A stretch of DNA of 64,000 bases from positions 1-64,000 of the forward strand of contig JAFKJK010000016.1 of NCBI GenBank assembly GCA_017306015.1. The letters are read 5' to 3'. The notes beneath the pieces were generated by a model that was given only the letters and a program-made list of their open reading frames with translations, ran no database searches and was not told where the DNA came from. Shown here one piece after another: positions 36,990-45,235 of this stretch. Position numbers and translations under genes: made by a program. The stretch is from Propionibacteriaceae bacterium (GTDB lineage: Bacteria; Actinomycetota; Actinomycetes; Propionibacteriales; Propionibacteriaceae). The stretch's first letter is position 1. Every line of letters starts with the position of its first letter.

Positions 36990-37702
36990 CGGACGTTGAC
37001 CGAGCAGACGCAGCGATCAGCTGGTGCGATCGTCGCCTCCGATGAGCAGACCGGCGACCTGTGCGACCCAGTCGCCGTCCGGCGGCAGGGCTGCTCGGCG
37101 CCGGGCACGAGGATCGGTGGCGGCACGTTCCCCCTCAACTCGGCGAAGACTCGGCACGCTCGGCCGACGTCGATCGTCGGGTCGTCCTCGCCGAGGACCA
37201 GGGCCACGGGGCCGGAATGCTCCGGAGGTCGCTGGTGATGTCGAGGCTGCCGTCGCTGAGTGTGGTCATCGCGGTCCACATCAGCGCGTGGCGCAGGATC
37301 CGCAACGCGCGAGGTGCACCCGCCCTGGTGTTCGCCCGGTGCCGCGTTGTCTGGCTCCACGGCCGGGTCAGGGGTGCCGAGCAGAGCACGAGCAGGTCGA
37401 CCAGATCCGGACGTCTGGCCGTAGCCGGGGTGGCGACCCAGCTGCCTTCGCTGTATCCCAGCAGGGCCACGGGCGAATCCTTGGGCTGGGGTTGCACGTT
37501 GATCTGCAACGGGTCGGCGAGGTCGCGGGCCGACGGTAATCGCTCGCCCGACGTCGGCCGGGACGGCTGCTTGAGAGGATTTGCACTCTCGATGGTGATT
37601 TCCACGATTCAACGTCGGCGTCTTGGCATCGAGCGCGCGAATCCTGTCAAATGCGCCGTGGCGAGCGTCCTCTCAGCTCCCCGTGGTGGTGTCGCTGGCC
37701 AT
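36990..37702 (-). pseudogene. Alpha/beta-hydrolase pseudogene
   Basis: ATG 37702 has a very strong ribosome binding site (AGGAGGAGG) but meets TGA after 9 codons. Further on, 37605-37225 reads hydrolase sequence: SPVALLGYSEGSWVATPATARRPDLVD with the nucleophile elbow GYSEGS, then LVLCSAPL. Near 37215-37225 the reading must shift by one base, to GPVALVLGEDDPTIDVGRACRVFAELRGNVPPPILVPGAEQ, the usual hydrolase region with the catalytic Asp. The oxyanion HG block of the N-terminus is gone. So there is at least one frameshift plus an early stop or deletion. Codon use is poorer in GC than in neighbouring genes. Confidence 0.75.
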
Positions 37703-37792
37703 GACCTCCTCCTGTCGGCTTCCACCCCGCGCCGATGCCGCCACCGACTCAAGCGCGAGGGGTCGCGGGTGGTGAAGGTGCGCAGGTGAGGC

Positions 37793-38245
37793 CTAGAACA
37801 CGATCCGCGGCTCGATCTCGATCGTGCTGGTGAGCGAGTTGGCGATGAAGCACAGGTCGTGGCCCCGGTGGACGAGCCGGACGACCTCGTCCACGTCCGT
37901 CCCCACAGCGACCCGGATCACCGGGCGCAGGACGATCCGGGTGATCCGCATCGGCCCGTCGGTGTCGTCCATGAACGCCTCGGCGGCGTCGTCGTAGCCG
38001 AGCACGTCCACCTTCCGCAATGCGGCCTCGGCAAGGAACGACAGCAGTTGGCACGAGCTCGCCGACATCAGCAGCAGCTGCTCGGGGTTGAGCTGGGACG
38101 CGTCGCCGCGATACTTCGGATCGGCGGTCAGGCTCAGCGCTGCCTCCGCCGGCGGAGCGGACGCCGCGTGCGTGCGCGAGTAGGAGCGGTAGCCGTCCCG
38201 GGTCGAGCCCTGCCACGAGAGGGTGGCGGCATAGGTGTGCGTCAT
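37793..38245 (-). CDS. OsmC-family protein
   Basis: 150 residues. The OsmC fold is marked by NPEQLLLMSASSCQLLSFLAEA with the first reactive Cys near 64 and the Glu two turns earlier, and HRGHDLCFIANSLTSTIEIEP with the second Cys near 134. Members reduce organic hydroperoxides using the Cys pair. It resembles OsmC more than Ohr. It is 51 bp downstream of the MBL gene, same direction. Confidence 0.88.
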   Translation of the reverse strand: MTHTYAATLSWQGSTRDGYRSYSRTHAASAPPAEAALSLTADPKYRGDASQLNPEQLLLMSASSCQLLSFLAEAALRKVDVLGYDDAAEAFMDDTDGPMRITRIVLRPVIRVAVGTDVDEVVRLVHRGHDLCFIANSLTSTIEIEPRIVF

Positions 38246-38296
38246 TCCGGCACCGTACCCGCGGACGGGGCGACGCCGCTCGGACTCGGCCCGGGC

Positions 38297-39010
38297 TCAG
38301 TGGCCGCTGGCCCGGTACCGGCGGACGGCCTCGGCGACGCCGCCCGTCCACGGCGTCCCATGGCCGGGCAGGACCCAGCGTGCGGTGACGCCCTCCAGCT
38401 CGGCCAGCGATGCGTCCGCCTGCGCGGGGTCGTCGGTGAACGGCGCCGCCGCCGGACCGTCCGCTCCGGTGAGGACGTGCCGGGTCGTCAGCGCGTCCCC
38501 CACGAACAGGGCGTCCACCCCGGCGAAGTAGTAGCCGACGCTGCCCGGAGAGTGGCCAGGCAGCGGGATCACCCGCGGGCTACCGGGGACGTCGAGCACC
38601 GCCCCGTCCCCGAACGTCCGGACGGAGGCGAGGTACGTCGTCCTCAGCCCGCCCTTGCGCGCGGCGTACGCGAGGAACCGGAACAACGCGGCGGGGCGCA
38701 CGTGGCCCCAGCCGGTCGGCGGCTTGCCCTCGCCCCGCGCTCTCCCGGCGTCCGCCTCGTGCACCCAGACCGGGATGCCGTGCTCGCGGCGCAGCCGTTC
38801 GGCGAACCCGATGTGGTCCTCGTCGCCGTGGGTGAGCAGGACGGCCTTGACGTCGGCCGGCGAGTGGCCCATGGCGGCGAGCTCGGCGAGGAACTCGTCC
38901 CACTGTCCGGCCAGGCCGGCATCGACCAGCGTCACGCCGGTCCCGTCGGCGACGAGGTAGCAGGCGACGATGTCGTTGCCCACGCGGCGGAGGTTGGCTG
39001 CGAGTTCCAT
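38297..39010 (-). CDS. MBL-fold metallo-hydrolase
   Basis: 237 residues. Zinc motif THGDEDHIG at 60-68 (HxxxDH form; the first HxH His is replaced by HGDEDH), and downstream PGHSPGSVGYY, VGDALTT and PGHG with further metal ligands. This is the glyoxalase II/lactonase-like group; substrate unknown. It is divergent from the TetR gene at 39066, with a palindrome between them, so it is probably under that repressor. Confidence 0.87.
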   Translation of the reverse strand: MELAANLRRVGNDIVACYLVADGTGVTLVDAGLAGQWDEFLAELAAMGHSPADVKAVLLTHGDEDHIGFAERLRREHGIPVWVHEADAGRARGEGKPPTGWGHVRPAALFRFLAYAARKGGLRTTYLASVRTFGDGAVLDVPGSPRVIPLPGHSPGSVGYYFAGVDALFVGDALTTRHVLTGADGPAAAPFTDDPAQADASLAELEGVTARWVLPGHGTPWTGGVAEAVRRYRASGH

Positions 39011-39039
39011 CTGGGGTTCCTTCCGGGTCGATTGCGATG

Positions 39040-39054
39040 GCTACGGTACGTAGC
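39040..39054. promoter_or_regulatory. Probable TetR operator between the MBL and tetR genes
   Basis: Perfect palindrome GCTACG GTA CGTAGC, 30 bp before the MBL start and 12 bp before the tetR start. Confidence 0.7.
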
Positions 39055-39065
39055 TATGATGGCTA

Positions 39066-39659
39066 ATGTCAATAGCGATGGATCGGAGACCGATGCCCAC
39101 ACCAGCCCGCACCTCGCTGACCGCGATCGTCGCCGCCGGCCGCTCGATCCTCGCCCAGGACGGCCTGGACGAACTCACGATGCAGCGTGTCGCCGAGGCG
39201 ACCGGGGTGCGGGCGCCGTCCCTGTACAAGCGCGTTCCGGGACGGGCTGCGCTCGTCCGGCTGGTGGCGGCGGACGCCGTCGCCGAGGTCGGCCGGTGCC
39301 TGGACGCCGTCGCGACCAGCGGCGATCCGGTGAGCGAACTGAGGGGGCAGGCGGAGGAGTTGCGGCGATTCGCGCGAGCAGATCCGCACGCTTTCGGACT
39401 GGTCTTCGCTCCGCCGACCGAGGGCAGGGTGGTCGACCCTTCCCTGCTGGCAGCCGCCGCGGCGCCGGTGGTGCGGGTGGTCGCCGAGCTCGTCGGGCCT
39501 GAGCAGGCGCTCAACGCTGCCCGAACGGTGACGGCCTGGGCCTCCGGCTTCCTGCGGATGGAGTTGGCCGGGGCCTTCCAGCTGGGCGGGGACGTCGACG
39601 CGGCCTTCGACTACGGAATCTCGCTGCTGGTGGACGCCTTGGGCCGACACGTTCGGTGA
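39066..39659 (+). CDS. TetR-family regulator with WHG-type C-terminal domain
   Basis: 197 residues from ATG 39066; ATG 39093 (MPTPARTS) is an alternative. The helix-turn-helix lies at about 30-65 (TMQRVAEATGVRAPSLYKRVPGRAALV). The C-terminal half (ARADPHAFGLVFAPP, ASGFLRMELAGAF) resembles the WHG ligand domain. It likely represses itself and the divergent MBL hydrolase through the palindrome at 39040. Confidence 0.88.
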   Translation: MSIAMDRRPMPTPARTSLTAIVAAGRSILAQDGLDELTMQRVAEATGVRAPSLYKRVPGRAALVRLVAADAVAEVGRCLDAVATSGDPVSELRGQAEELRRFARADPHAFGLVFAPPTEGRVVDPSLLAAAAAPVVRVVAELVGPEQALNAARTVTAWASGFLRMELAGAFQLGGDVDAAFDYGISLLVDALGRHVR

Positions 39660-39694
39660 GGACGTCGTCCGTCGCCGGAACGCGAGCCCGCACC

Positions 39695-39779
39695 CCGTCG
39701 TCCCGGGCCCGACCCGGGATCCCCGGAGCCAACTGGCTACACCGGTGCGGGGATCCCGGCATTCGCCGGGACGACGGCG
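39695..39779. repeat. Family B inverted repeat
   Basis: Starts CGTCGTCCCGGGC, then GACCCGGGATCCCCGG, a 25-base centre, and GGGATCCCGGCATTCGCCGGGACGACG. It is the same element as at 25700-26000 and 30239-30324, directly after the tetR gene. Confidence 0.9.
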
Positions 39780-39883
39780 GCCAGATCCGACGCCGATCAG
39801 GCCAGCTGCAGGTCGCGGCGTCGCATGCCCCCCCGAGCGCGTCCAGCCTGAGGCCGAGGACGGTGAGGACCGTCAGCGGCGCT

Positions 39884-40291
39884 TCAAGACCGCGGGTTGC
39901 CGGTCGCATCCCCGATCGCGGCGACAAGGAAGAACACTCCGAGCACGGCCGCTGGCAGCCGCCGGCCACACCCGGATCGATCGCCAACCGCGCACACCGC
40001 GCTGACGCCGGTGACGAGCGGGATGGACGCGATCGGCACCAGCCCGAGTAGGGCCGAGCCGTCGGCCGGCATGCCGTCCGCGACCAGTCCGACGAAGGCC
40101 ACCAGCCCGACCGCCACGCCGGCTCCACCGACGGTCAGCAGAGCGGCGCGGAGCCGGTCAGGACGCGTCGCCCGTCCACCGAGCTGGAGCTCGAGGCGTC
40201 CGTCCGCTCGTCGGAGCGGCCACGGGACGATGAAGATCAGCGCCACCACCGCCCGCACCGGCGAGCCGGACGATGCCAGCGGCCACGCCAC
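39884..40291 (-). CDS. Small hydrophobic membrane protein, function unknown
   Basis: 135 residues if started at 40291. Four hydrophobic segments: RAVVALIFIVPW (12-23), LLTVGGAGVAVGLVAFVGLVAD (50-71), LLGLVPIASIPLVTGVSAVCAV (80-101) and LPAAVLGVFFLVAAIGD (111-127). A short basic loop lies after the first. I do not recognise the family. The pattern of alternating hydrophobic segments supports a real gene on the minus strand; frames on the other strand lack any domain. Confidence 0.5.
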   Translation of the reverse strand: MAWPLASSGSPVRAVVALIFIVPWPLRRADGRLELQLGGRATRPDRLRAALLTVGGAGVAVGLVAFVGLVADGMPADGSALLGLVPIASIPLVTGVSAVCAVGDRSGCGRRLPAAVLGVFFLVAAIGDATGNPRS

Positions 40292-40518
40292 CCCTGCGGG
40301 CGATCAGCGAGCGCGGCGTGGCGACGGACGGCAGTCGCGAGGGGACGTGCCGGCGCCCGGCAGGGGCGTCCAGATCGGCGTGGGACGCCGATGCGCCGAC
40401 ACCGGAGGAGCGAACCCTGTGGGAGGCACCACCGGAGAAATGTGCCGAGCGGGGCCGCCGCCCGGTCCGCTGCCCGCATAGCGTGGGAGTTCGGGAACGA
40501 GGAAGCGAGGCATCAGCA

Positions 40519-41325
40519 ATGACCGTCCAGGGGTCTCCGCCCGTCCGGCAGCCCGGCAACCTGCCGCCGGTGGTGCCGGCCGAGGAGTGGTTCGTCGCCC
40601 GTCGGGAACTGTTGAAGCAGGAGAAGGAACTGACCCGGGCTCGCGACCGGGTGAATGCCGCGCGGCGGCGGCTGCCGATGGTCCGGGTCGAGAAGCCGTA
40701 CCGGTTCGTCGGCCCCGACGGCGAGGTCAGCCTGCTCGACCTGTTCGACGGGCGTCCGCAGCTGGTCATGCATCATTTCATGTTCGGCCCAGACTGGGAC
40801 GCCGGCTGCCCCAGCTGCTCGTCCGCAGCGGACGAGATCGGCAACCTGCGTCAGCTGCACGTGCGCAACACCACACTGGTGGCGGTGTCGCGGGCGCCGT
40901 ACGCGAAGATCGCCGCGTTCCGCGCGCGGATGGGGTGGACCTTTCCGTGGTACTCGTCCTACGGCAGTGACTTCAACTACGACTTCCACACCACGCTGGA
41001 CGACCGGGTGGCGCCCGTGTTGCTCCACTACCGCACCGAGGCGGAGCTCGGCGAGGCGGGGACGCCGTGGACGGGCGGCCCCTGGACCGAGGATATGCGC
41101 GGCTCCGAACTGCCGGGGATCAGCGCTTTCCTGCGGGTCGGAGATGAGGTCTTCCACACCTACTCGACGTTCGGTCGCGGCCTGGAGGAGTTCCACAACG
41201 CCTACCGCTACCTCGACCTCACCGTGCTCGGCCGTCAGGAGGAGTGGGAGGAGCCGAAGGGACGCGCGGTGCCGCTGGGCCTGCAGGTGGGTGGTCCTTC
41301 GATGCGGCTGCCCGACGAGTACTAG
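40519..41325 (+). CDS. DUF899 family thioredoxin-fold protein
   Basis: 268 residues from ATG 40519. Thioredoxin-like core: LLDLFDGRPQLVMHHFMFGPDWDAGCPSCSSAADEIGN carries a CPSC pair near 104-107 where DUF899 proteins have their conserved cysteine site. The C-terminal half (WYSSYGSDFNYDFHTTLD, FLRVGDEVFHTYSTFGRGLE) is characteristic. The function is unknown; a redox role is likely by fold. A decayed copy of its last codons occurs at 52227. The 227-bp gap before it and the 273-bp gap after it contain no gene. Confidence 0.85.
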   Translation: MTVQGSPPVRQPGNLPPVVPAEEWFVARRELLKQEKELTRARDRVNAARRRLPMVRVEKPYRFVGPDGEVSLLDLFDGRPQLVMHHFMFGPDWDAGCPSCSSAADEIGNLRQLHVRNTTLVAVSRAPYAKIAAFRARMGWTFPWYSSYGSDFNYDFHTTLDDRVAPVLLHYRTEAELGEAGTPWTGGPWTEDMRGSELPGISAFLRVGDEVFHTYSTFGRGLEEFHNAYRYLDLTVLGRQEEWEEPKGRAVPLGLQVGGPSMRLPDEY

Positions 41326-41598
41326 CTGGACGAGCGCGGGGCTGACCGACCGATGCGCCGGGCGTGCAGCGATGGCGGCACCAGGCTGGCATGACGGTCG
41401 CGGGCGATCCCGGCGGACGGCCGGCTCGGCGTGTTGCCCTGAGCGGCATCTCGACCCCCCGGGGCCGGCGTCCCCGGAGTGAGTTGTCCGCGCCCGCCTT
41501 CGGATCCAGATCCTCGACCGATGTTCGTCCACTGGTTGCGCCGGACCGGGGGCGCCGACCCCGTGAACGCACGACGCCTCAGGCGACCTCCAGGCTGC

Positions 41599-41961
41599 TC
41601 AGGCGTCCCGATGCAGTGTCTTCAGCCGGGACCTCTCCGCCATGACCTCCCGGTAGCTCTCCCGCTCCCGGACCAGCCACTCGGGCGGATCGGCGATCAG
41701 GGCCCCGATCTCGTCGGCGTCCAGGGCTTCGGTGACGCCGGCACGGGCCAGCCCCGAGCGGGAGACGCCGAGCTTCCGGGCGACGACCTCCCGGGGGAAC
41801 GGACCGTTGCGCAGCAGGTCGGAGAGCCAGGCGGGCGGGTCGGCGCGCAGGGCGTCCAGTTCGTCGCGGGTGATCGGCGTCGTCCGGAACGCCTCCGGCG
41901 CGGCCGGCAGGTAGATGCCCAGCTTGCTCGCGGCGGTCACCGGCTTCATGGTCTGACTCAC
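41599..41961 (-). CDS. DUF5997 family protein
   Basis: 120 residues. MSQTMKPVTAASKLGIYLPAAP at the start, then RNGPFPREVVARKLGVSRSGLARAGVTEAL, a helix-turn-helix-like stretch, and EWLVRERESYREV. This is the pattern I know for the actinobacterial DUF5997 family. Such genes often lie head to head with the LysR substrate-domain gene that follows here, which suggests a shared regulatory role. Only 36 bp separate the two starts. Confidence 0.8.
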   Translation of the reverse strand: MSQTMKPVTAASKLGIYLPAAPEAFRTTPITRDELDALRADPPAWLSDLLRNGPFPREVVARKLGVSRSGLARAGVTEALDADEIGALIADPPEWLVRERESYREVMAERSRLKTLHRDA

Positions 41962-41997
41962 CGCGTCAGCCTACCGGCGCCGCGCTACCCTGCCCCG

Positions 41998-42648
41998 GTG
42001 ACCTCCGAACCCACCGACCCGGCCGTCCTGCGGATCGGCGCCGTGCCCGGCGTCACGCTGACCAAGTGGACGACGATCTGGCGGCAGCGCTTCCCCCGCG
42101 TCCGGCTGGACGTTGTCGACGTGGCCGAGGCCGACCAGCGCCGCGTCCTGGACGCCGCCGCGGTCGACCTGTGCTTCGTCAGGCTGCCGATCGAGGCCGA
42201 GGGGCTGCACCTGATCCGGCTCTACGAGGAGGTGCCGGTCGCCTGGCTGGCCAAGGAGCACCCGCTGGCGGCCCTCGACGAACTCACCTCGGCCGACCTG
42301 GCCGGCGAACGCGTGCTGACAAGCGTGGACGCCGCCGCCATCGACCTGGTCGCGTCCGAGGCGGCGGTGCTGCGCGTCCCGCTGTCGATCGCCCGTAGTC
42401 ACAGCCGCCGCGACCTGGTCCACCGGCCGGTCAGCGACGCGCCGGCCACGACCATCGGCCTCGCCTGGCTGGTGGCCAACGACCACCCTTCGATCCAGGA
42501 GTTCGTCGGCGTCGTCCGCGGCCGCACGGAGAACAGCTCCCGCACCGTCCAGGAGCGATCCGCGCGGACGCCAGCGTCCCCGCAGCGGACGGCGTCCCCG
42601 CCGAAGCCCCCGGCCTCTCGGCGACGCCGCGCCCGCCGTCCGCGTTGA
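41998..42648 (+). CDS. LysR-type substrate-binding domain protein lacking a DNA-binding domain
   Basis: 216 residues from GTG 41998. LRIGAVPGVTLTKWTTIWRQRFPRVRL at the start, VDLCFVRLPIEAEGLHLIRLYEEVPVAWLAKEHPLA in the middle, and GLAWLVANDHPSIQEFVGVVRGR at the end match the effector-binding half of LysR regulators. No helix-turn-helix precedes it. TACCCT, 7 bases before GTG, looks like a -10 element, so the message may be leaderless. Its DNA-binding partner could be the divergent DUF5997 protein; that is a guess. The C-terminus ends in about 40 low-complexity Arg, Pro and Ser residues. Confidence 0.8.
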   Translation: MTSEPTDPAVLRIGAVPGVTLTKWTTIWRQRFPRVRLDVVDVAEADQRRVLDAAAVDLCFVRLPIEAEGLHLIRLYEEVPVAWLAKEHPLAALDELTSADLAGERVLTSVDAAAIDLVASEAAVLRVPLSIARSHSRRDLVHRPVSDAPATTIGLAWLVANDHPSIQEFVGVVRGRTENSSRTVQERSARTPASPQRTASPPKPPASRRRRARRPR

Positions 42649-42651
42649 TGG

Positions 42652-42857
42652 TGAACCGAGGTACCTGTCCCCGACGGTTCGGCGGCGGTCGGTTGTGAAC
42701 CGAGGTACCTGTCCCCGACGGTTCAGCGGCGGTCGGTTGTGAACCGAGGTACCTGTCCCCGACGGTTCAGCGGCGGTCGGTCCTGAACCGAGGTACCTGT
42801 CCCCGACGGTTCGGCGGCGGTCGGTTCTGAACCGAAGTACCTGTCCCCGACGGTTCA
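42652..42857. repeat. Family A palindromic array, five copies with exact 44-bp period
   Basis: Copies start at 42652, 42696, 42740, 42784 and 42828, all with the core on the minus strand. The 14-bp spacers are nearly identical (GCGGCGGTCGGTTG). Two copies end GGTTCG instead of GGTTCA. The array fills the gap between two convergent genes. Confidence 0.97.
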
Positions 42858-42871
42858 GGCGTCGCGGGGGC

Positions 42872-43240
42872 TCAGCGGTAGTCGTTCTCCTGAAGCGGGA
42901 TGACGAAGGCGCGGCGCTCGGAGATCAGGCCGTCCCGTATCACGAAGACCTCGGCCATCGCCAGGCGTGCCGGGTCGCCGGCGTCGCTGACGACATCGCC
43001 GGTGAGCTCCGCCATCACCGTGTCGCCGTCCTCGACCATCCGGACGACGGTGAGCTGCGGCGGACGGCTGAAGCCCGGCTCGGTGATGTGTTCTGCGTAG
43101 CCGTCCTTGCCGGTGACGCGGTACGCGCCGAACACGGTCCAGGTGATGTCGTCGGTCAGACAGGACAGGATCTGTTCCCGGTTCCCCGTCCGGAAACCGT
43201 CCAGGTAACGCTCAACGGTCTGCTGGTTGCGGCTGGTCAC
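42872..43240 (-). CDS. SnoaL-like/NTF2-fold protein
   Basis: 122 residues from GTG 43240, with the strong site AGGAGGT 7 bases upstream. QQTVERYLDGFRTGNREQILSCLTDDITWTVFG, then MAEVFVIRDGLISERRAFVIP, gives the NTF2-like cone fold of SnoaL_2 proteins (small-molecule isomerases, cyclases or binding proteins). Specific function unknown. It is divergent from the VOC gene at 43360. Confidence 0.85.
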   Translation of the reverse strand: MTSRNQQTVERYLDGFRTGNREQILSCLTDDITWTVFGAYRVTGKDGYAEHITEPGFSRPPQLTVVRMVEDGDTVMAELTGDVVSDAGDPARLAMAEVFVIRDGLISERRAFVIPLQENDYR

Positions 43241-43359
43241 GGACCCACCTCCTGTCGGACGAGCGGCAATGGTAACTCGGCAGCTGTTCGCCACCGGCCC
43301 GTCCGACCACGAGCGTAGGGTCAAGACCGACCGACCCCCCGGATCGAGAGGACCGCACC

Positions 43360-43731
43360 ATGGCAATCACCTTCCAGCTGGTCGTCTTCGACGCCGTCGA
43401 CCTGGCCGTGGAGAGCGCCTTCTGGGCCGGCGTACTCGGCGGCACCGTCGACGCCAGTGACGACGACTGGCACGAGATCTCGGTCGACGGACGGCCGTGC
43501 GTCGCCGTCCAGCTCGCGCCCGGCCACGTCGCCCCGGACTGGCCCGACGGGACGCCAGAACAGCAGGTCCACGTCGACCTGTGGACCGACGACATCGCCG
43601 CAGCCCACGCCCACGTGACCGGGCTGGGGGCCCGGCTCCTGGAACGCCCGGAGGACCACCCCGGGGCGCCGGACAACTTCCAGGTCTACGCCGATCCCGA
43701 AGGCCACCCGTTCTGCCTGTGCTGGGCGTGA
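43360..43731 (+). CDS. VOC-superfamily (glyoxalase-like) protein
   Basis: 123 residues. Two beta-alpha-beta-beta-beta modules: FDAVDLAVESAFWAGVLGG (N) and VHVDLWTDDIAAAHAHVTGLGARLLERPED, ending YADPEGHPFCLCWA. This is the Glyoxalase_6-like group. His71 and the final acidic and His positions may bind metal. No substrate can be named. Confidence 0.85.
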   Translation: MAITFQLVVFDAVDLAVESAFWAGVLGGTVDASDDDWHEISVDGRPCVAVQLAPGHVAPDWPDGTPEQQVHVDLWTDDIAAAHAHVTGLGARLLERPEDHPGAPDNFQVYADPEGHPFCLCWA

Positions 43732-43759
43732 GTCCGGCGCGGACGCGGCCTCGGTCGGC

Positions 43760-44244
43760 TCAGGCCCGTGGCCGGCCCGCGGTGAACTCGTAGGACGCCC
43801 GGAGCCAGTCGACGAGGTCGTCGGTGTCGGTGTGCCGGTCGAGGTCGATGCCCGTCCAGCCGTACGGTCCCAAGTAGCCCGGGACGTACGCCGCCGGCTG
43901 GCCGCGCAGGACGGACTGGCCGTCGAGGTCGGCCAGCAGGACCACCGACTGCGGATGCTGCTCCCACACCCGTCCACCTTGACCGAGCCGCCGTAGTAGG
44001 CGAACACCTTGCGGGTGAAGAACGCGGGACGGCCGTGCGAGATCTTCTCGCCAGCTCCGGGGAAGGCCAGCGCGAGCTCGCGCACCCGCCGGTACCACGG
44101 GTCGTCCCGCTCGAAAATCGCCGGATGCCCGGGACCGGGCTCGGCGGGGCCCGGTCGGGAGCTCGCTGTCGAGGCGGGAGCCCGCCCTCGGACGGGTGGC
44201 CGTCGCCCCCCGGAGGCACGCGGGTGGGGCTGGCGGGCGTCCAT
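43760..44244 (-). pseudogene. MmcQ/YjbR-family gene with a frameshift
   Basis: The N-terminal half is read from ATG 44244: FERDDPWYRRVRELALAFPGAG, then KISHGRPAFFTRKVFAYYGGSVKVDG. The C-terminal half continues in another frame: VWEQHPQSVVLLADLDGQSVL, then YLGPYGWTGIDLDRHTDTDDLVDWLRASYEF. Joining the two at about 43971, where one G of a GGGG run seems missing, restores a normal MmcQ/YjbR (CyaY-like fold, DNA-binding) protein. So there is a one-base deletion in the genome or a sequencing slip in a homopolymer. The ATG overlaps the preceding peptidase stop. Confidence 0.85.
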
Positions 44245-45179
44245 CAGCCGACCAGCACCAGGTCGTTGCGGACGAGGAAGCGCCCGTCGAAGCGGATCGG
44301 CACGCCCTCCCCGTCCAGCGCGCTGCCGGAGCCGGTGCGGACGGCGTGGACGTGCAGGTGGGGCTCGCTGGTGTTGCCGGTGTTGCCCACCCGTGCGACC
44401 ACGTCGCCGGCGGCCACGTCCGCGTCCGGCCGGACGGCGACGCTGCCGGTGCTGAGGTGGGCCAGCAGCACGTCGACGGCCGGGTCGGTCCCGTGGCAGC
44501 GGACGATCACGTGGTTGCCGGCGAGGTTGACCCGGTCGGTCTTCGGTGGGTTCTGGTCCGCCAGCCCGTCGCTCGCCTCGAGGACGGCACCGGTGCAGGG
44601 ACTGTGGACGTCGCGTCCGAAGACGGTGTAGCGCTCCGGCTCGGTTGGCGCCAGCCCCGAGGCGTGCAGGCCGGCGGCGTTGAGCCCGACGATGTCGAGG
44701 GCGTAGGCCTGGGCACGGATCGGGTTGTGGTAGCTCAGCATCGGGTTCGCCCCGCCCTGGCCGACATAGGCGACGCCGTCCCGCAGCGGGAAGGTCAGTT
44801 CGACGGCCGGGCGGCCGGCGACGATCCCGGATGCGGCGTAGCCGGTCAGGCCCACGAACACGGCTGCGACCAGCGCTGAACTGCCGAGCGCGAGCCAGCC
44901 CCGCCGCTCGTCCGGACGCCGCCACCACGGTTGTCGCCGGACCCGGACGAGGGAGACGACGACAGCGGTCAGCAGCAGCAGCGCGACCAGCGGCCGTAGG
45001 TAGTAGCTGAACATGTCCCAGCGTCCGACCAGCAGCGCGTACGCGCCGAAGCCGGTGGCGGTCGCGGCGGCGAGCAGCCAGTCCAGCCGGGTGCGGTACC
45101 GCCTGCGCAGCAGTTCGACGGAGAGCACGACCGGCACCGCCACGAGGACCGCGGCCAGCATGATCAGGATCCACTCCAT
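44244..45179 (-). CDS. Membrane-anchored M23-family peptidase (LytM domain)
   Basis: 311 residues. Four hydrophobic segments in the first 120 residues (MEWILIMLAAVLVAVPVVL, WLLAAATATGFGAYALLV, LRPLVALLLLTAVVVSL, LGSSALVAAVFVGLTGYAA), then an extracytoplasmic M23 domain. LDIVGLN, HVIVRCHG, LLAHLSTGS and GNTGNTSEPHLHVHA carry the zinc and catalytic His residues. It is probably a cell-wall endopeptidase. The anchor with several helices is unusual but known. Confidence 0.87.
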   Translation of the reverse strand: MEWILIMLAAVLVAVPVVLSVELLRRRYRTRLDWLLAAATATGFGAYALLVGRWDMFSYYLRPLVALLLLTAVVVSLVRVRRQPWWRRPDERRGWLALGSSALVAAVFVGLTGYAASGIVAGRPAVELTFPLRDGVAYVGQGGANPMLSYHNPIRAQAYALDIVGLNAAGLHASGLAPTEPERYTVFGRDVHSPCTGAVLEASDGLADQNPPKTDRVNLAGNHVIVRCHGTDPAVDVLLAHLSTGSVAVRPDADVAAGDVVARVGNTGNTSEPHLHVHAVRTGSGSALDGEGVPIRFDGRFLVRNDLVLVG

Positions 45180-45235
45180 CGTTCACCCCTACCCAGCCGG
45201 GACGGATCGTCACGGCTGGCCGGCCCGCGCTGGTC

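Noticed and set aside
42652..42857. CRISPR array (five 30-bp repeats, regular spacing)
   Set aside because: Spacers are only 14 bp and nearly identical to each other, the repeats are palindromic elements found elsewhere singly, and no cas genes are present.
43760..44244. Two separate small genes
   Set aside because: The two halves together make one MmcQ/YjbR protein; neither half has its own start and stop signals that make sense.
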